A DNA stretch of 64,000 nucleotides from Epichloe hybrida (lineage: Eukaryota > Ascomycota > Sordariomycetes > Hypocreales > Clavicipitaceae), in contig JAFEKR010000005.1 of the NCBI GenBank assembly GCA_019022495.1, forward strand, positions 3,658,001 to 3,722,000, read 5' to 3'. Shown piece by piece: positions 12,546 to 24,667 of the stretch; the first letter of the stretch is position 1, and every line of letters starts with the position of its first letter. The notes under the pieces were generated by a model, which saw nothing but the letters and a program-made list of their open reading frames with translations, was not told where the DNA came from and searched no databases. The translations under genes were made by a program, and so were the position numbers.

Positions 12546-12897
12546 AAGAACCTTTGTATACTTTTCTGCACTGCTCTAAAGGTCTGAAATTGCTTCTAAA
12601 ACATAAACTATATTAAAATTTAAATTCCTTACTCTTATTTACTACTTCCTATAATATTATATTATAATAGAGATAAAGGTAAGTTAGAGGTTAGAACGCT
12701 AATGTAATAATCTAGGCTTTGCCTAGACCTAGTAATATAGGTGTTAATTATATAAGTAAATAATAACTTATATAATGCGTATTCTTTTGCTATAGTATAA
12801 TAGAATTAGGGTTAAACCCACATAGTAGCATAGGCACTTATAATTAGTCTATTAGGGCTAGACTATAATATTTATATAAGTTACCTAAGGTCATAGG
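12546..12897. other. Unassigned sequence left of a hAT insertion
   Basis: Slightly less AT-rich than its neighbours. It contains TAGGCTTTGCCTAG, a palindrome resembling one inside the Gypsy LTRs (TAGGCTTTGCCTAA near 28387), so it may be part of a diverged LTR. The last eight bases, GTCATAGG, would be the left target duplication of the hAT starting at 12898, but no matching right copy was found. Confidence 0.3.
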
Positions 12898-15729
12898 CAG
12901 AGCATTGTAGTATTGTATTATATTGTATTTTTTAGCCCTTTAATGTATTATATTATATTATATTGCCCTATGTATTGTATTGTGTATTATATTATATTAA
13001 AAATACAATATAATATAATATAATACATATAATATAATGTATTATTAGGTAAAAAGAAAAGTAGGGTATTATATATGGCTATTATATACTAGATTTCATA
13101 ATAAATTTAAATCAGAAAATCTTGTTTTTAAATATATTTTACTTATTTAATTATAAATTTCTAAAACTTTAGCTTATTTAGAATAATAAGCTAAGAATAG
13201 GCTAAGTATAGATATATAAGAGCTTAGTATAGTTTTTTAATATATAGTTTATAGTACTATTAATTAGCTATATTTTAAAGGTCTTTTTTTTCTACTACCT
13301 ATTTTGTTTGATTTATTATGAATTTTATTATATAGAAATATAACATAATATAATACAATACAATACAATATAATGTATTATTTAATAAGTAAGGTAGTAT
13401 ATATACCTATTATATAGTAGAATTTTTTAGTAATCTAAATATAAAATTTCTGTTTTTTTATGTAATTTATCTATTTATTTATAAATTTATAAAGTTTTAG
13501 CTTATTAAAAGTAAATTCTAAATAATAAGCTAATTATATATAGTTAATAGCTTAATATAATTATTTCTAAGTTTAACTTATACTATGATTTATTTCCTAT
13601 ATTTTAAAGGTTTTTTCTTTTTAATACCTATCTTACATAATTTGTTATACATTTTAGTATGTTTTTTTAGCTTAAAGTATAATATTTACCCTAAAGAATA
13701 TTTTTAATATTCTAAATAAATAAGATATAAATTCTAAGAAAATTATATATTAAAACTTTAACCTCTTATTAGAATGAGGAAATTTTTCCTTTTCTAATAA
13801 TATCTCTTCTAGCTCTATAAGTACTTTTCTAGAATTATTAAGAATTATTTTAACTTTATAGGTTTTTTAAGTAAAAAGATAAGTTAAAAAACTAGGAAAA
13901 GCTTTATAAGAGAAGTTTAATTATAAAAAATTCTAATTTAATTATAAATAAAGTTAACTTAATAAAAACACTAATATATATAATATTATTACTAGAAGAA
14001 GCTTAGAAATATTTAAATTAAATTTTTTATTAAATTAATATAAGTTTTTTATAAAAGAAATTAGTATTAAAAAAATAATATTACATATATTTATATATAT
14101 AATATTCTTAACTTTAAGTATAGAATCTACGTAAAAAAGTGGGTCCTTATAGGTTCTTATAGGTTAATTATATTATATAAGCAAGTTCTAGCGAATTAAA
14201 TAGATTAGTTATTTAAGTAAGGCAATTCTTCTACGCAATTCTTCCACGCAATTCTATAGTACTATTACCTTACTTCTCTCTCTTTTCTTTTCTTTTCTTT
14301 TTCTTTTCTTTTTCTTTTTCCTTAAACAAATTATAAAAAATCATAGAAAATCCCAAATCACTAAAAAAAAGCTATACTATTATCTTCACTTTTATCTCTT
14401 TTTATTAATTCTCTAAAAGTTTCTTTTAAATCTCTTTAAAGCTAAAAAAAAACCCTAAAAACCCCTAAAAACCCCTAAAAAAACAAAAACCCTAAAAAAT
14501 CCCCCTAAATAAATCATAGAAAATCGCATAAAATCAAAAAAAAAACAGAAAAAGCAAATTTAAATGTAAAAGAAAGGAAAGAAGTAAAATCAGCAAAATT
14601 CACTAAGAAATCACTAAAATTCAGAAAAATTCAGTAAAAAAACCCTTATTTAACATGGATTTCTCTTTTTATCTCTCTAATAACTCTTGTTAGCTTACTA
14701 GGCCTAGCTAGCCTAGTAATCTTCTAGGTTTACATAAAAAAGACCTAGAAAATCAGGCTAATTACAAATTCTCTTCAAAATCATATATATTTACCTATAA
14801 TTTATTTAATTTTTAGTTATCTAAAATTAATTTAAATAAAGAAAGGGTAATTATATGTTTTTATTTATAGCCTTATTATACTTTTACCTTTAAAAGTAAG
14901 GCTAAGAGATTCTAAGCTTCTAATAGAATTTCCTATTATAAGCTAAAGCATAAGGATATTACTACTTTAAAAATAGAAGAAAAACAACCTACTAAGGTTA
15001 CTAGTAAGTTATCTATCTATTTATTTATATTATATACTTATAACTTATTACTAATACTTTAATCTTTAGTGCTAGAAATCTAGTCACAATCCCTAGGCTA
15101 ATTATCTTTAATATCCTTTTTTCCTACTAAAAGGACTCGAAATTCTACGATTTCCTTAGAGGAATTTTCATTAGAAAAGGCAATTAATCTAGTTATAAAA
15201 TTTATACTAGAAAATAACATTGCTTTTACTATTATTAATAGTAATTCCTTTAAAGAATTACTTAATTATTATTCTAGGTAAGTTATATATTCTTTTTTAT
15301 TATTTATATATATTAGCTAATATAATTTTAGAAATAATAATTTAGCTTCTTTACTTAATTATAGAAGTATTACACATAGAGTTTATACTATATATAGTAT
15401 TTCTAAGTAGCAAATTATCCAAAAGATCTAGTATAATCTTTAAAATTAAGAATCTATATTTATTTAGTTAGATATCTAGACTTTAATTAATTCTAAGTCC
15501 TATTTAGGTATTATTACTAGTTAGCTAGACCTAAACTTTAAGCTTAAATATAAGCTTTTAGGTAAGTAAATCCTATTATTATTATATTATAGATTACTAG
15601 GTTAGTTATAACTATTTTACTAATTACCTTATATTATAGGATTTAAATATCTACTAAATTCTCACACTAGTGCTTATAGTTATAAATCCTTTTATAAAAT
15701 AATTTAAGAATATTAGCTTAAGCCTAGAG
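12898..15729 (+). mobile_element. Left half of an autonomous hAT (+)
   Basis: The terminus CAGAGCATTG at 12898 is followed by TGTATTG arrays and the segment GCCCTATGTATTGTATTGTG. Read in the opposite direction, this is the right end of the complete element 48178-53940. Two roughly 330-bp modules, each with a pentamer array and an AAACTTTAGCTTATT stretch, follow. A + strand transposase begins at 14655. The homology stops near 15729, after roughly the first part of the transposase, where low-complexity sequence and an oppositely oriented hAT begin. Confidence 0.75.
14655..15729 (+). pseudogene. hAT transposase N-terminal part, truncated
   Basis: The ATG at 14655 starts MDFSFYLSNNS, and the next part contains NLFNF.LSKINLNKERVII, nearly identical to the start of the minus-strand copies at 21681 and 51867. 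Exons appear to end at GTAAGTTA near 15003 and at 15277, and at GTAAGTAAAT near 15562, the same intron pattern as in copy 3. The segment at 15640-15728 gives LLNSHTSAYSYKSFYK, the counterpart of LNSHTGAYIHESF in copy 3. Everything downstream (catalytic centre, C-terminal dimerisation domain) is missing. TAG/TAA codons interrupt the frame. Confidence 0.75.
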
Positions 15730-15942
15730 GATTGTATTTAATTATAACTACAAATGTAATTATGTAGTTATAGTTATAATAATTACAATTAATTACAACT
15801 ACAACTATAATTACAATTAATTACAAGATAGACTTTACAATTACAAATTAATTACAACTACAAGATAACAATTACAATTACAATTACATAATTACATGTA
15901 ATTATTATAGTAATAATAGTTAATAGTAAAAAGTAAAAAGTA
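15730..15942. repeat. Low-complexity ATTACA / AATTAC tract
   Basis: Irregular repeats of AATTACAATTAC and ACAACTACAA, including ACATGTAATTA near 15892. The pattern resembles the inner end of the TGTAATG-type hAT subterminal arrays at 43940-44090, so it may be a hAT end remnant without its terminal CAGAG. Confidence 0.5.
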
Positions 15943-16212
15943 AGTAATAGTAATAGTAATAGTAATAGTAATAGTAATAGTAATAGTAATAGTAATAGTA
16001 ATAGTAATAGTAATAGTAATAGTAATAGTAATAGTAATAGTAATAGTAATAGTAATAGTAATAGTAATAGTAATAGTAATAGTAATAGTAATAGTAATAG
16101 TAATAGTAATAGTAATAGTAATAGTAATAGTAATAGTAATAGTAATAGTAATAGTAATAGTAATAGTAATAGTAATAGTAATAGTAATAGTAATAGTAAC
16201 AGTAATAGTAAT
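15943..16212. repeat. (AGTAAT)n microsatellite, about 45 units
   Basis: A nearly perfect hexamer run of about 270 bp, with a single visible interruption near 16199 (AGTAAC). It lies just beyond the 3' end of the minus-strand transposase. The same position in the other two transposase copies (7578-7620 and 48735-48830) holds short, imperfect TAATAG runs, so this is a local expansion of an ancestral 3'-UTR microsatellite. Confidence 0.95.
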
Positions 16213-17533
16213 AAATAAATTTCTATCTAAATAATTAAGTAAAAGCTTATAAGTCTAAATCACTATTAGAATGACTAGAGGACTCTAGATCTGATAAATC
16301 TTGGGGATTTTTAGGATCTAAGTTTTCTTCAAAGTTAGATGAATTTGACTCAAAGCTATGATAGTCAAATAGGTTAGTATATTGCTTAATATTAGCAATA
16401 TTATCCTCCTTTAGCCAATTCTTTAATAGTAATAATTCCTTAATAATATGATGTTTTAGTTTTGTTTGGCGCTTAGTAATAATATTTCCTCCCTAGTTAA
16501 ACTGGCTTTCTATAGCACTAGAGGTAGTAGGAATTGCTAGGTATTTCCTAGCTAATATACTTAAAATAGGGAAAGATGTAATATTTCTTTCCCACTATTT
16601 AAATATATCTTCCTATAAATAGTTAGTAAGTGAAATGTATAATATAATATATAAAAAGAGAAAACTTACCTTATTATCCATTAAATTAAGCCCTAAATAG
16701 CTAGAAATTTCGTTTTTTCTAGTCTTTTGTATAGCCTTATCCCTTTTATTTATAAATAATCCTTTATAAAGCTTTATACTAGGTTTTGGCCTAGGATTAT
16801 TAAAGGTTCTAGGTAAAGGATTAGAACCACCAATTTCTACTGAAAATTGGCTTTTCTGTGTTGGTTGTGGCCCTTCTAGGCCTTCTAAATCAGAAAGACT
16901 ATCTATCTCTAAATCATTAAATTTAGAGATAGAATTCTGTTTTTCTTTAAATAATGTATAGGTTCTAAAAGAAGATTAGTAACTTAATATAGATATTATA
17001 AGTTTATAAGGTAAAATATAATACTTACTCTTTATATTCTTTTTGTAAATCTGAAAGAAGTAATTTAATCTTTGGTTATTTAACCATTAATCTCTTTTCA
17101 ATTGTAGCTAGATTTAGCCTAGGGTCTAATAACATTGCAAATAAATAAGGTTTATAAAAATTATAGTTACTTTCTATATCTTTAGGAAAGTAATTCTATA
17201 ACTTTTGTAAACCAATATTTAAGCAATTAATAAAGACCTAGCTAAATGGAGCATATGAATGTTTCTAAAGGTATATTAGTAATAATAAACACTAATTAAG
17301 TAATAGAAAGATATAACTTACATCATTTTTATAAGCAATTTGGTCTTCTTTTATATTATTAAGATATTCATATATCCTAATAATAAAAATAGGGACTAAC
17401 CCTAATGTATTATATTTTTGACTTTGTAATATAATAGTAGGTTCATAAAAAACCTCTAATATACTGCTTAAAGTTGCTAAATCATCCCATTCTTGGGTTG
17501 AAGGCATAGCATCTTTTAAAGTAGCAATATTAG

Positions 17534-17825
17534 TGTGGCTTCCTTCGGACCTTCGGACGATAGATAGTCCGACCGTGGCCAAAGAGTGAAGCCACCGAAG
17601 GGATGCACGCGATGCGATTAGATACATCACGAGCTACCCCGCTCCGTTAGCAGTGGCACCGCATTATAGCCCCACTTTCCCCCCTTTTTGCCTACCTTCT
17701 CTTCTAGCTAGATTCCTCTCCTTCTCCCTCTTCTCTTCTCTCTTAGTTATTAGCTATTATTATTATTAACTTTATTAAATTTAACCTTATTACACTAGTG
17801 CAAATGTTCCTTAGTGGAACTAACA
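17534..17825 (+). repeat. 5' LTR of the non-autonomous element
   Basis: TG...CA ends. This copy keeps several CpG-containing stretches, for example CCTTCGGACCTTCGGACG, which the right LTR has as TTTAGACCTTTGGATA. A pyrimidine-rich tract (TTCTCTTCTAGC and CTCCTTCTCCCTC) lies near 17700-17740. The palindromic core CACTAGTG is near the 3' end. Confidence 0.92.
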
Positions 17826-18419
17826 CTAATTAGTAGTTAACTATAACTATAGATAAGTTAGGTATTATAAGAAAAGACATTTTTACAAATACTATAGCCA
17901 CTACCCCTTGTTATACTAAATTAATAGTTATTATAGTAAAGAGGCATAACTATAAAGTGTGCTAAAGGAAGATAGACTAGAATCCTAGTAATAGGCTTAT
18001 TAGACTTCTAAGAGATTAATCTATTAACTCTTAGGCCTTCGGGATATTTAGTTAATTATTAATCTTATTATCTATTATAAGAAAACTAACTAAATAACTA
18101 AATCTATTGCTATAAGGCATTTTATTCAAACCTAACGTTAAAAATAACCCTTAGCTAAGCTAGCTAATAGACCTGTAACCCTCTGTTTCTTTTAATAGGC
18201 ATCTATAGAGATAACCCCCCCCCTCTGCCCTCACTCTCTTTTTCCCTTATTATAATTAACTGTAATAGTCTTCGCACCTTTATACACAATGCCCTAAGCA
18301 AGACTATTAAAGGATAAATTACTAAGGTAATTATAACCCCTTTCCTATGTGCTTATAAGAGATTAGAAAGAATTTACTAAGCTAAATCCTAAGGCTACTA
18401 CATAGCCTAAGCTTAATAA

Positions 18420-18895
18420 CTATATTATAGGATTTATTAACCTTAGTAAACATCAAGGTTAGAGAGATAATAACCTTTAGGAAGCATTTAAAGAGGACTT
18501 TAAAGGTTAGTTAAGGGATACCTTTAGACAGGCCTCTAGTGAAATTATATAAGAGCTCTAAAGCTCCCTACAAGATAGTGGCGTTTACGTTCCCTAAGCT
18601 CCTTTAACTATGGCTACCATACAATAAGTGATTTAAGAAGAGATAAGATTGCTATAGCCTAAGACTAAAGACCCTAAAGACTCTAAGGACTAAGCTAAAG
18701 CGTTAATTAAAGAGATTACGGCTAAGGCGTTAATTAAAGAGATCGTGGCTAATGTTATAATTAGAGGGATCGCGACTAACACTTTAACTAAAGCTTTGAT
18801 TAAAGAGATTGTTACTAAGGGGATGCTAATTAAAGCATTCTCCGCAAAAGAAAAGATTTAATAAGCCACTAAACACAAGGGTTAATAACAAGTAT
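18420..18895 (+). pseudogene. Gag-like frame with a KALIKEI repeat
   Basis: One + frame stays coherent apart from TAG/TAA codons at probable Gln sites. It reads KHQG.RDNNL.EAFKEDF near the start. From about 18692 to 18865 it contains a roughly 16-residue repeat, KALIKEI(T/V)(A/T)K, in four degenerate copies, ending SAKEKI. The charged, helical, Gln-rich composition suggests the N-terminal capsid-type part of a gag protein, but I recognise no defined domain. A short minisatellite of CAAGACCCTTAAGACC units follows at 19130-19280. Confidence 0.5.
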
Positions 18896-19669
18896 CTAAA
18901 CCTAAGGATTATTAAGGGCAACCACGCAAAGATTATTAAGACCTAATACCCACAAATCCAATGCCTATATGCGATATTAAATAACGCTTTAAGATAAAAA
19001 GCCACGAGGGGAATAACATATTATAAGGTCCATTGCGTACGCACACATCACGGATGCGTATGTCGCGTACTTATATAGGCTTATTCCCGCTAGCTATTAT
19101 AGTTAATTTAGACTATTGGAATCAAGGAGGCACAAGACCCTCAAGCTCTTCAATCTCAAGACCTTCACCCTCAAGACCCTTAAGACCTTAAGACCCTTAT
19201 TGAGGCACAAGACCCTTAAGACCTCGAGACTCTCGTTAAGGCACGAGACTCTTAAGACCTTGAGACCCTTACCCTCAAGACCTTTATTGACTTAAGCGGA
19301 GCTGCGGTTTAGGTTAAAGGCTAGATAACAAGACTAACTAACTGGAAGAACTAACAACTAAGCCAATAAGAGGCTCGCATCTGTTATTAGTATTTACTTG
19401 TGTTTATTTTGATTTTTATTGCGTTTTTAAGCCCCTTTTAAACCTATAGATTGATTTAACCTATAAGGTTAAGCGGAGGGGAGAATTAACATAATAGGCA
19501 TGTAAGTATAGATTGTAATAACTAGGTTAATTAGAATAACTAAAGCCATAATAGCTAATAAGAACTGTGAATTCCTATTAAGGGATTTACTTATGTACAC
19601 TTTCCTTTAATCCGATTTTTATTGTGTTTTTAGGCTCCTTTAGCTATAAAGAAAAAAAAAGAGTGCTAG

Positions 19670-19961
19670 TGTAGCTTCCTTTAGACCTTTGGATAATAGA
19701 TAGTCTAACCGTGGCTAAAGAGTAAAGCCACTAAAGGGATGCACGCAATGCGATTAGATGCATCGCAAGCTACCCTACTCCATTAGCAATAGTACCGCAC
19801 TATAGCCTCACTTTTCCCCCTTTTTGCTTACCTTCTCTTCTAGCTAGATTTCTCTCCTTCTCCCTCTTCTCTTCTCTCTTAGTTATTAGCTATTATTATC
19901 ATTAACTTCATTGAATTTAACCTCGTTGCACTAGTGCAAACGTTCCTTGGTGGAACTAACA
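19670..19961 (+). repeat. 3' LTR of the non-autonomous element
   Basis: Pairs with 17534-17825 over its whole length. Differences seen by eye are nearly all C/T or G/A, with each copy carrying some changes the other lacks, as expected of RIP acting after insertion. Confidence 0.92.
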
Positions 19962-21875
19962 ATTAGTATACTTATTTAATAGATTAATAGCTCCTTTTAA
20001 CTCTAAAGAAGTATTAATCATTAAATAAGTAGAGTTCCATCTTGTTTCATTTGCTAGTTAAAAAGTTAGTATAATATTATAATTAAATTAAATAGAAAAC
20101 TAACTTACTAAGTGGAATTTTTGTAATATTATTATTTTTAGCTATAAGACTAAGTCTTTTAGCTTCTTTTAAAGCTTTAAGCCATTTTTTATATATTGCT
20201 TGATTATTTTTAATAATAATAGCAATTCTTTTAAGCTTTCCTAGTAAACCTTATAAAAAGGTTAGTTAGTTAATAAATATAATATTATAATTTGGTTTAA
20301 CTTACCTTTAATAAAGGATTTAAATAGTTTTCCCTCAGGTTGATTTTTAATAGCTTGAAATTCTTCGATAGAATAATGTAAATATTCGCTATTTTTAAAT
20401 TCCTCTAAATTCTCGGAGAAGGATGTTAAATTTATAAATTTTGTAATAATATCCTTAGTAATAATATTAAGGACATGTGCTATACATCGAATATCATGAG
20501 GTTCAATAATAATATTATTATAATTCTTATTAATATAACAAGTTATAAATGTATTATTATTAGAACTATTATCTCTAGTAAAGCTTAAGAATACGTTAGC
20601 ATATTAAAATTTATTATACTAAGTAGTAAACTTACCTTATAATATTCTTAGCTTCTAAATTATAGTTAAGAAGTAAGTTATTAAAGCATTTCTAAATATA
20701 AGCTCCACTATGTGAGCTAGAGAGATATTTAAAGCCTGATTATATTAGCTTAATAACTTTATAAGTTTAAATATAAAAAGTAAACTTACCTAAAAGCTTA
20801 TATTTAAGCTTAAAATTAGGGTTAAGCTAACTAGCTAAAACTCCTAAATAAGATTTCGAATTAGTTGAGGTCTAAATATCTAATTAAATAGATATAGACC
20901 CTAGGTTTAATGTTTAGTAATTTAGCTAAGAAATAAGTTCCTTTTTAGAAGTATTATATAAAGAATGAACTCTTTGTATAATACTTTTATAATTTAGTAA
21001 AGAAACCTTATTCTTATTGCTTAGATTTAATTAGCTTAGAGTTAATAGTAATAAAAGAAAATAAGTTACTTACCTAGAATAATAAGATAATAGTTCTTTA
21101 AAAGAGCTACTATCTATTACGTTAAAAGCTAGGTTATTTTGTAACATAAACTTAATAACTAAAGTAATAGCTTTTTCTAGTAAAAACTCTTTAGAAAGAG
21201 TATTATTTTGATGTTGTTTTTTTGAAATAAAGTTTGTTATAGAAGATTGATTATCTGTTGTTACTATTTCTGTAATTTCAGGCACTAAATATATATTAGA
21301 TAATAGGATTATTATAAGAAAAAGAGTTTATAACTTACTAATAATCTTATTAGGTTCTTTTTTATTAGATAAAGAAGTAGCAATATTTTTATGCTTAAAT
21401 TTGTAGTGTTGAACCCTATTAGATGCTTGAAAATAATTAACTTTTGTTTTAAAGCTAAAAGAATAATTAGGTTAAGTACAATAGCCTATAACAACCCTAT
21501 CCTTATTAGGAATTATCTTAGATAATTCAAAATTAAATAGGTTATGAGTATAGATATAGGCTCTTGTACTAAACACATAATTATCCTGATTTTCAGGGAG
21601 TTTTTCGTGAGAGCCTAAGTGGCTAGGTTCTGAGTTATTATTAGAAAGAGCAAAAGAAGAATCTAGGGTTAATTGGGTCATTTTAAAGATAAATAAGGGT
21701 AGTTATAAGCTTATGATAAAAAGGGAATTATTCTTCAATAGTTTAAGAAAAAGGTAAAATAGATAAAAAGAGAGGATTTACTTGTATTATATAGAAAAGT
21801 AAATCTAGAATAATTACAAATCTTAAATGAAATACCTATAGCTAGAATATTCTAAATTTGCTATCTATAGCTTAA

Positions 21876-22154
21876 TTTGCCACTGCCTCACTTTAATTCT
21901 CGTATTAATAGCCTGATTTGCCACTGCCCTACTTTAATTCTTGTATTAATAGCCTGATTTACCACTGCCTTACTTTAATTCTCGTATTAATAGCCTGATT
22001 TGCCACTGCCCCACTTTAATTCTTGTATTAATAGCTTGATTTGCCACTGCCCCACTTTAATTCTTGTATTAATAGCTTGATTTGCTACTGTCCCACTTTA
22101 ATTCTTGTATTAATAGCCTAATTTGCCACTGCCCCACTTTAATTCTAGTATTTA
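21876..22154. repeat. 41-bp minisatellite, about 6.8 copies
   Basis: Head-to-tail units of the form TTGCCACTGCCCCACTTTAA followed by TTCTTGTATTAATAGCCTGA, with transition differences between units. It lies upstream of the start of transposase copy 2, on the hAT 5' side. The unit is GC-richer than the surroundings. Confidence 0.9.
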
Positions 22155-22159
22155 CTATA

Positions 22160-22690
22160 TTATTTTATATTACTTATTATAGTAATAGCTTAAAATAGCT
22201 TATAATAGCTTATAATAGCTTATATTACTAATATTATTTATATTACTAATATTACTAATATTACTAATATTACTTATATTACTTATATTACTTATATTAC
22301 TTATAATATTACTAGTGTTAAAGTTTAATTAAAAAATTATAATATTATATATAACCCTAGTTATAGTAAAATCTTTAAAATAATATACCATTCTAAATTA
22401 CATAACTAATTAGATAAAATAGCTAATAATAAAAGGTTTCTATTAACTTATTCTCTTTTAATCCTAATAATAATCTTAGCTAATAAAAAGTCCTACTTTT
22501 TTTTTACCTAACAATACATTTGTATTGTTTGTAGTTAGTGTAGTTACTACAAAGGTCTTTGTATTATATTGTATTTAATATAAAAAATTTTGTATTATAT
22601 TTTATTTGTATTGTATTGTATTTTGTATTGTATTTAATACAATACAATACAAACAATACAATACAATACACAATGTAGTGCAATACTCTA
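22160..22690. mobile_element. hAT right end
   Basis: A decamer array (22190-22240), TTACTAATA repeats and ACTAGTGTTAAAGTTTAAT lead through AATAAAAAGTCCTAC into TGTATT-type pentamers. The segment ends GCAATACTCTA, i.e. CTCTG with a G-to-A change at 22690. The following eight bases, GTACTAGT, would be the target duplication, but no partner was found. It adjoins Gypsy element 2. Confidence 0.75.
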
Positions 22691-23849
22691 GTACTAGTAT
22701 AATAGGACTTAGATCTCCTTATAGTAGTAAAAGCTAACTATTTAGGAATAGCTATTAGAGAATACCTTTTCTAGTAAGGCTAGGATAGCGTTATATACCT
22801 AGTTACTTATTACTTTACTAGCCTTATATCCTTATAAAAGAACTATATAATTTATAATAAGGAATTATTAGCTATTATCTTATACCTTAAGGCATAGTTA
22901 GCTAAGCTATAGGGTGTTTTTAGTCTATTTATAATTTATATAAACTATAAGAACCTAAAGTACTTTATAACTCCCTAGTTAATATTAGAGTAGTAAGCTT
23001 AATAGGTAAATATACTTACACTATTTAATTTTTACCTCTAGTATAAACCTAGTATATAGGTATAGTCAGAGCTTTACATGTAGTGTAGTAAATGTAGTAT
23101 TTTGACTTTCCTTGTAGTATGTAGTGTAGTGAATTATAGTGTAGTGTAGTATGTAGTGTAGTAAAAAAAAGTGGGGTATTATATAGTTTTATAATATTCC
23201 TTAGATTTTTCTTAATTAAGTTAATATTAGCTGTTTTTTTTATTATAATTTAGTTATTTAGTTATAAATTCTTAAAGTTTAAGATTATTAAGATTATTAA
23301 GCTAATTATAGGTATATAGAAGCTAAATAAGGTATATTTTAGTTGATAATTATAACCTATTTTTTTCCCTTAATTATAGAGGTTACTTTATCTTAATATC
23401 TTTTTCTTTAGATTTACTATTTATTTTAGTATGCTTTTTTTACTTAAAATATAGGAATTACCCTAAAGAAATTATTTTTTATTATATATAAATAAGACTA
23501 AAACTCTAATAATATTATATATATATATATAACTATCTTATTAATAAGAAAATATTAAAATTTAACTAATAAAGAAGTTCCTAGTAATATAGCTATTTTA
23601 TTAGAGTTATAAATAATTATATTAACTTTAAGGGTTTTTTTAGTAAAAGGAATAGTAAAAGTACTAAGTAAAGTTACTTAAAAAGAACTTAAATATTTAA
23701 TTATAGATTTAATAAATATATATAATGAATTTTCCTTAGTATTAAAGTTATTTAGAAATAATCTTTAAAAGTAAGTTAAATAATATAGATTATCTTTAGT
23801 TTTCTTACTTAGTAATATAGTTTTTTCTAAAAATAGGTCTAAAAGTAAG

Positions 23850-24640
23850 TCTAAAAGTGAGTCCTTATAACTATTAGTAACTTCTTTATAGCTTTCTTGC
23901 TTAAATATATAATTTTTACTTTAAAAGATAAATTTATTTAAAAGTGGGTCCAAAAGTGGGTCCTTATACCTATAGGTAACTTCTTTATAGCTTTCTTACT
24001 TAAATATATAATTTTTACTTTAAAAGAGAAATTTATTTAAAAGTGGGTCCAAAAGTGGGTCCTTATACCTATAGGTAACTTCTTTATAGCTTTCTTACTT
24101 AAATATATAATTTTTACTTTAAAAGAGAAATTTATTTAAAAGTGAGTCTAAAAGTGGGTCTAAAAGTGGGTCCTTATACCTATAGGTAACTTCTTTATAG
24201 CTTTCTTACTTAAATACATGATTTTTACTTAAAAAGAGAAATTTATATAAAAGTGGGTCTAAAAGTGGGTCCTTATACCTATAAGTAACTTCTTTATAGC
24301 TTTCTTACTTAAATACATGATTTTTACTTAAAAAGAGAAATTTATATAAAAGTGGGTCTAAAAGTAGGTCCTTATACCTATAGGTAACTTCTTTATAGCT
24401 TTCTTGCTTAAATATAAGATTTTTACTTAAATAAAGGAATTTTTATAAAAGTAAGTCTATAAATAGGTCTTTATAACTATAAGTAACTTCTCTATAGCTT
24501 TCTTACTTAAATATATAATTTTTACTTAAAAGAGAGAGATTTTTATAAAAGTGAGTTTATAAGTAAGTTATTATAACTATAACTTACTTCTTTATAGCTT
24601 TCTTACTTATATATATGATTTTTACTTAAAGGAAATACTT
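23850..24640. repeat. About 99-bp tandem array with AAAAGTGGGTCC motif
   Basis: Around eight units, spaced 99 bp where measured (23942 to 24041), some lengthened by an extra 12-bp AAAGTGGGTCTA block. Each has one to three copies of AAAGTGGGTC followed by CTTATACCTATAGGTAACTT and CTTTATAGCTTTCTTACTT. A comparable array occurs in the related elements at 43400-43760 and 58440-58790. Confidence 0.9.
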
Positions 24641-24667
24641 ATTAATACTAATAGCTAATAAATTTAT

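Larger units (their letters stand above)
17534..19961 (+). mobile_element. Non-autonomous LTR retrotransposon, target duplication ATTAG
   Basis: Two 292-bp direct repeats (17534-17825 and 19670-19961), each beginning TGTGGCTTCC or TGTAGCTTCC and ending GGAACTAACA, flank about 1.84 kb of internal sequence. An exact 5-bp duplication ATTAG stands at 17529-17533 and 19962-19966. A purine tract GAAAAAAAAAGAG lies just before the right LTR, which sets the + orientation. No protease, reverse transcriptase or integrase is visible; only one gag-like frame (18420-18865) is. Size and content fit a LARD/TRIM-type element mobilised by a relative. It landed in a hAT transposase gene and is younger than that gene. 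Confidence 0.92.
16247..21681 (-). pseudogene. hAT transposase, copy 2, split by an LTR retrotransposon
   Basis: A minus-strand transposase from MTQLTLDSSFALSNN (ATG at 21679-21681) to a stop at 16247-16249. The 5' half is 19967-21681, the 3' half 16247-17528. The region between them is a complete LTR element with target duplication ATTAG. Conserved features are TRWNST-type sequence near 20030, the CIAHVLNI-type motif near 20475, and a C-terminal dimerisation domain at about 16400-16600 (FPILSILARKYLAIPTTS, then SAIESQFN.GGNIITKR). Introns start with GTAAGT (for example near 21075). The remaining frame is unusually open for this window: 69- and 71-residue stop-free stretches occur at 21472-21681 and 21070-21285. 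Insertion plus scattered stops make it non-functional. Confidence 0.85.

Noticed and set aside
17292..17630. A 112-codon open frame on the minus strand
   Set aside because: It is a chimera: its first part is antisense LTR of the non-autonomous element, and only the remainder (SNIATLKDAMPSTQEW onward) is hAT transposase exon. It is not a separate gene.
23850..24640. Regular direct repeats resembling a CRISPR array
   Set aside because: The units are contiguous tandem copies of about 99 bp with no unique spacers, lie inside a hAT element, and the context is fungal.
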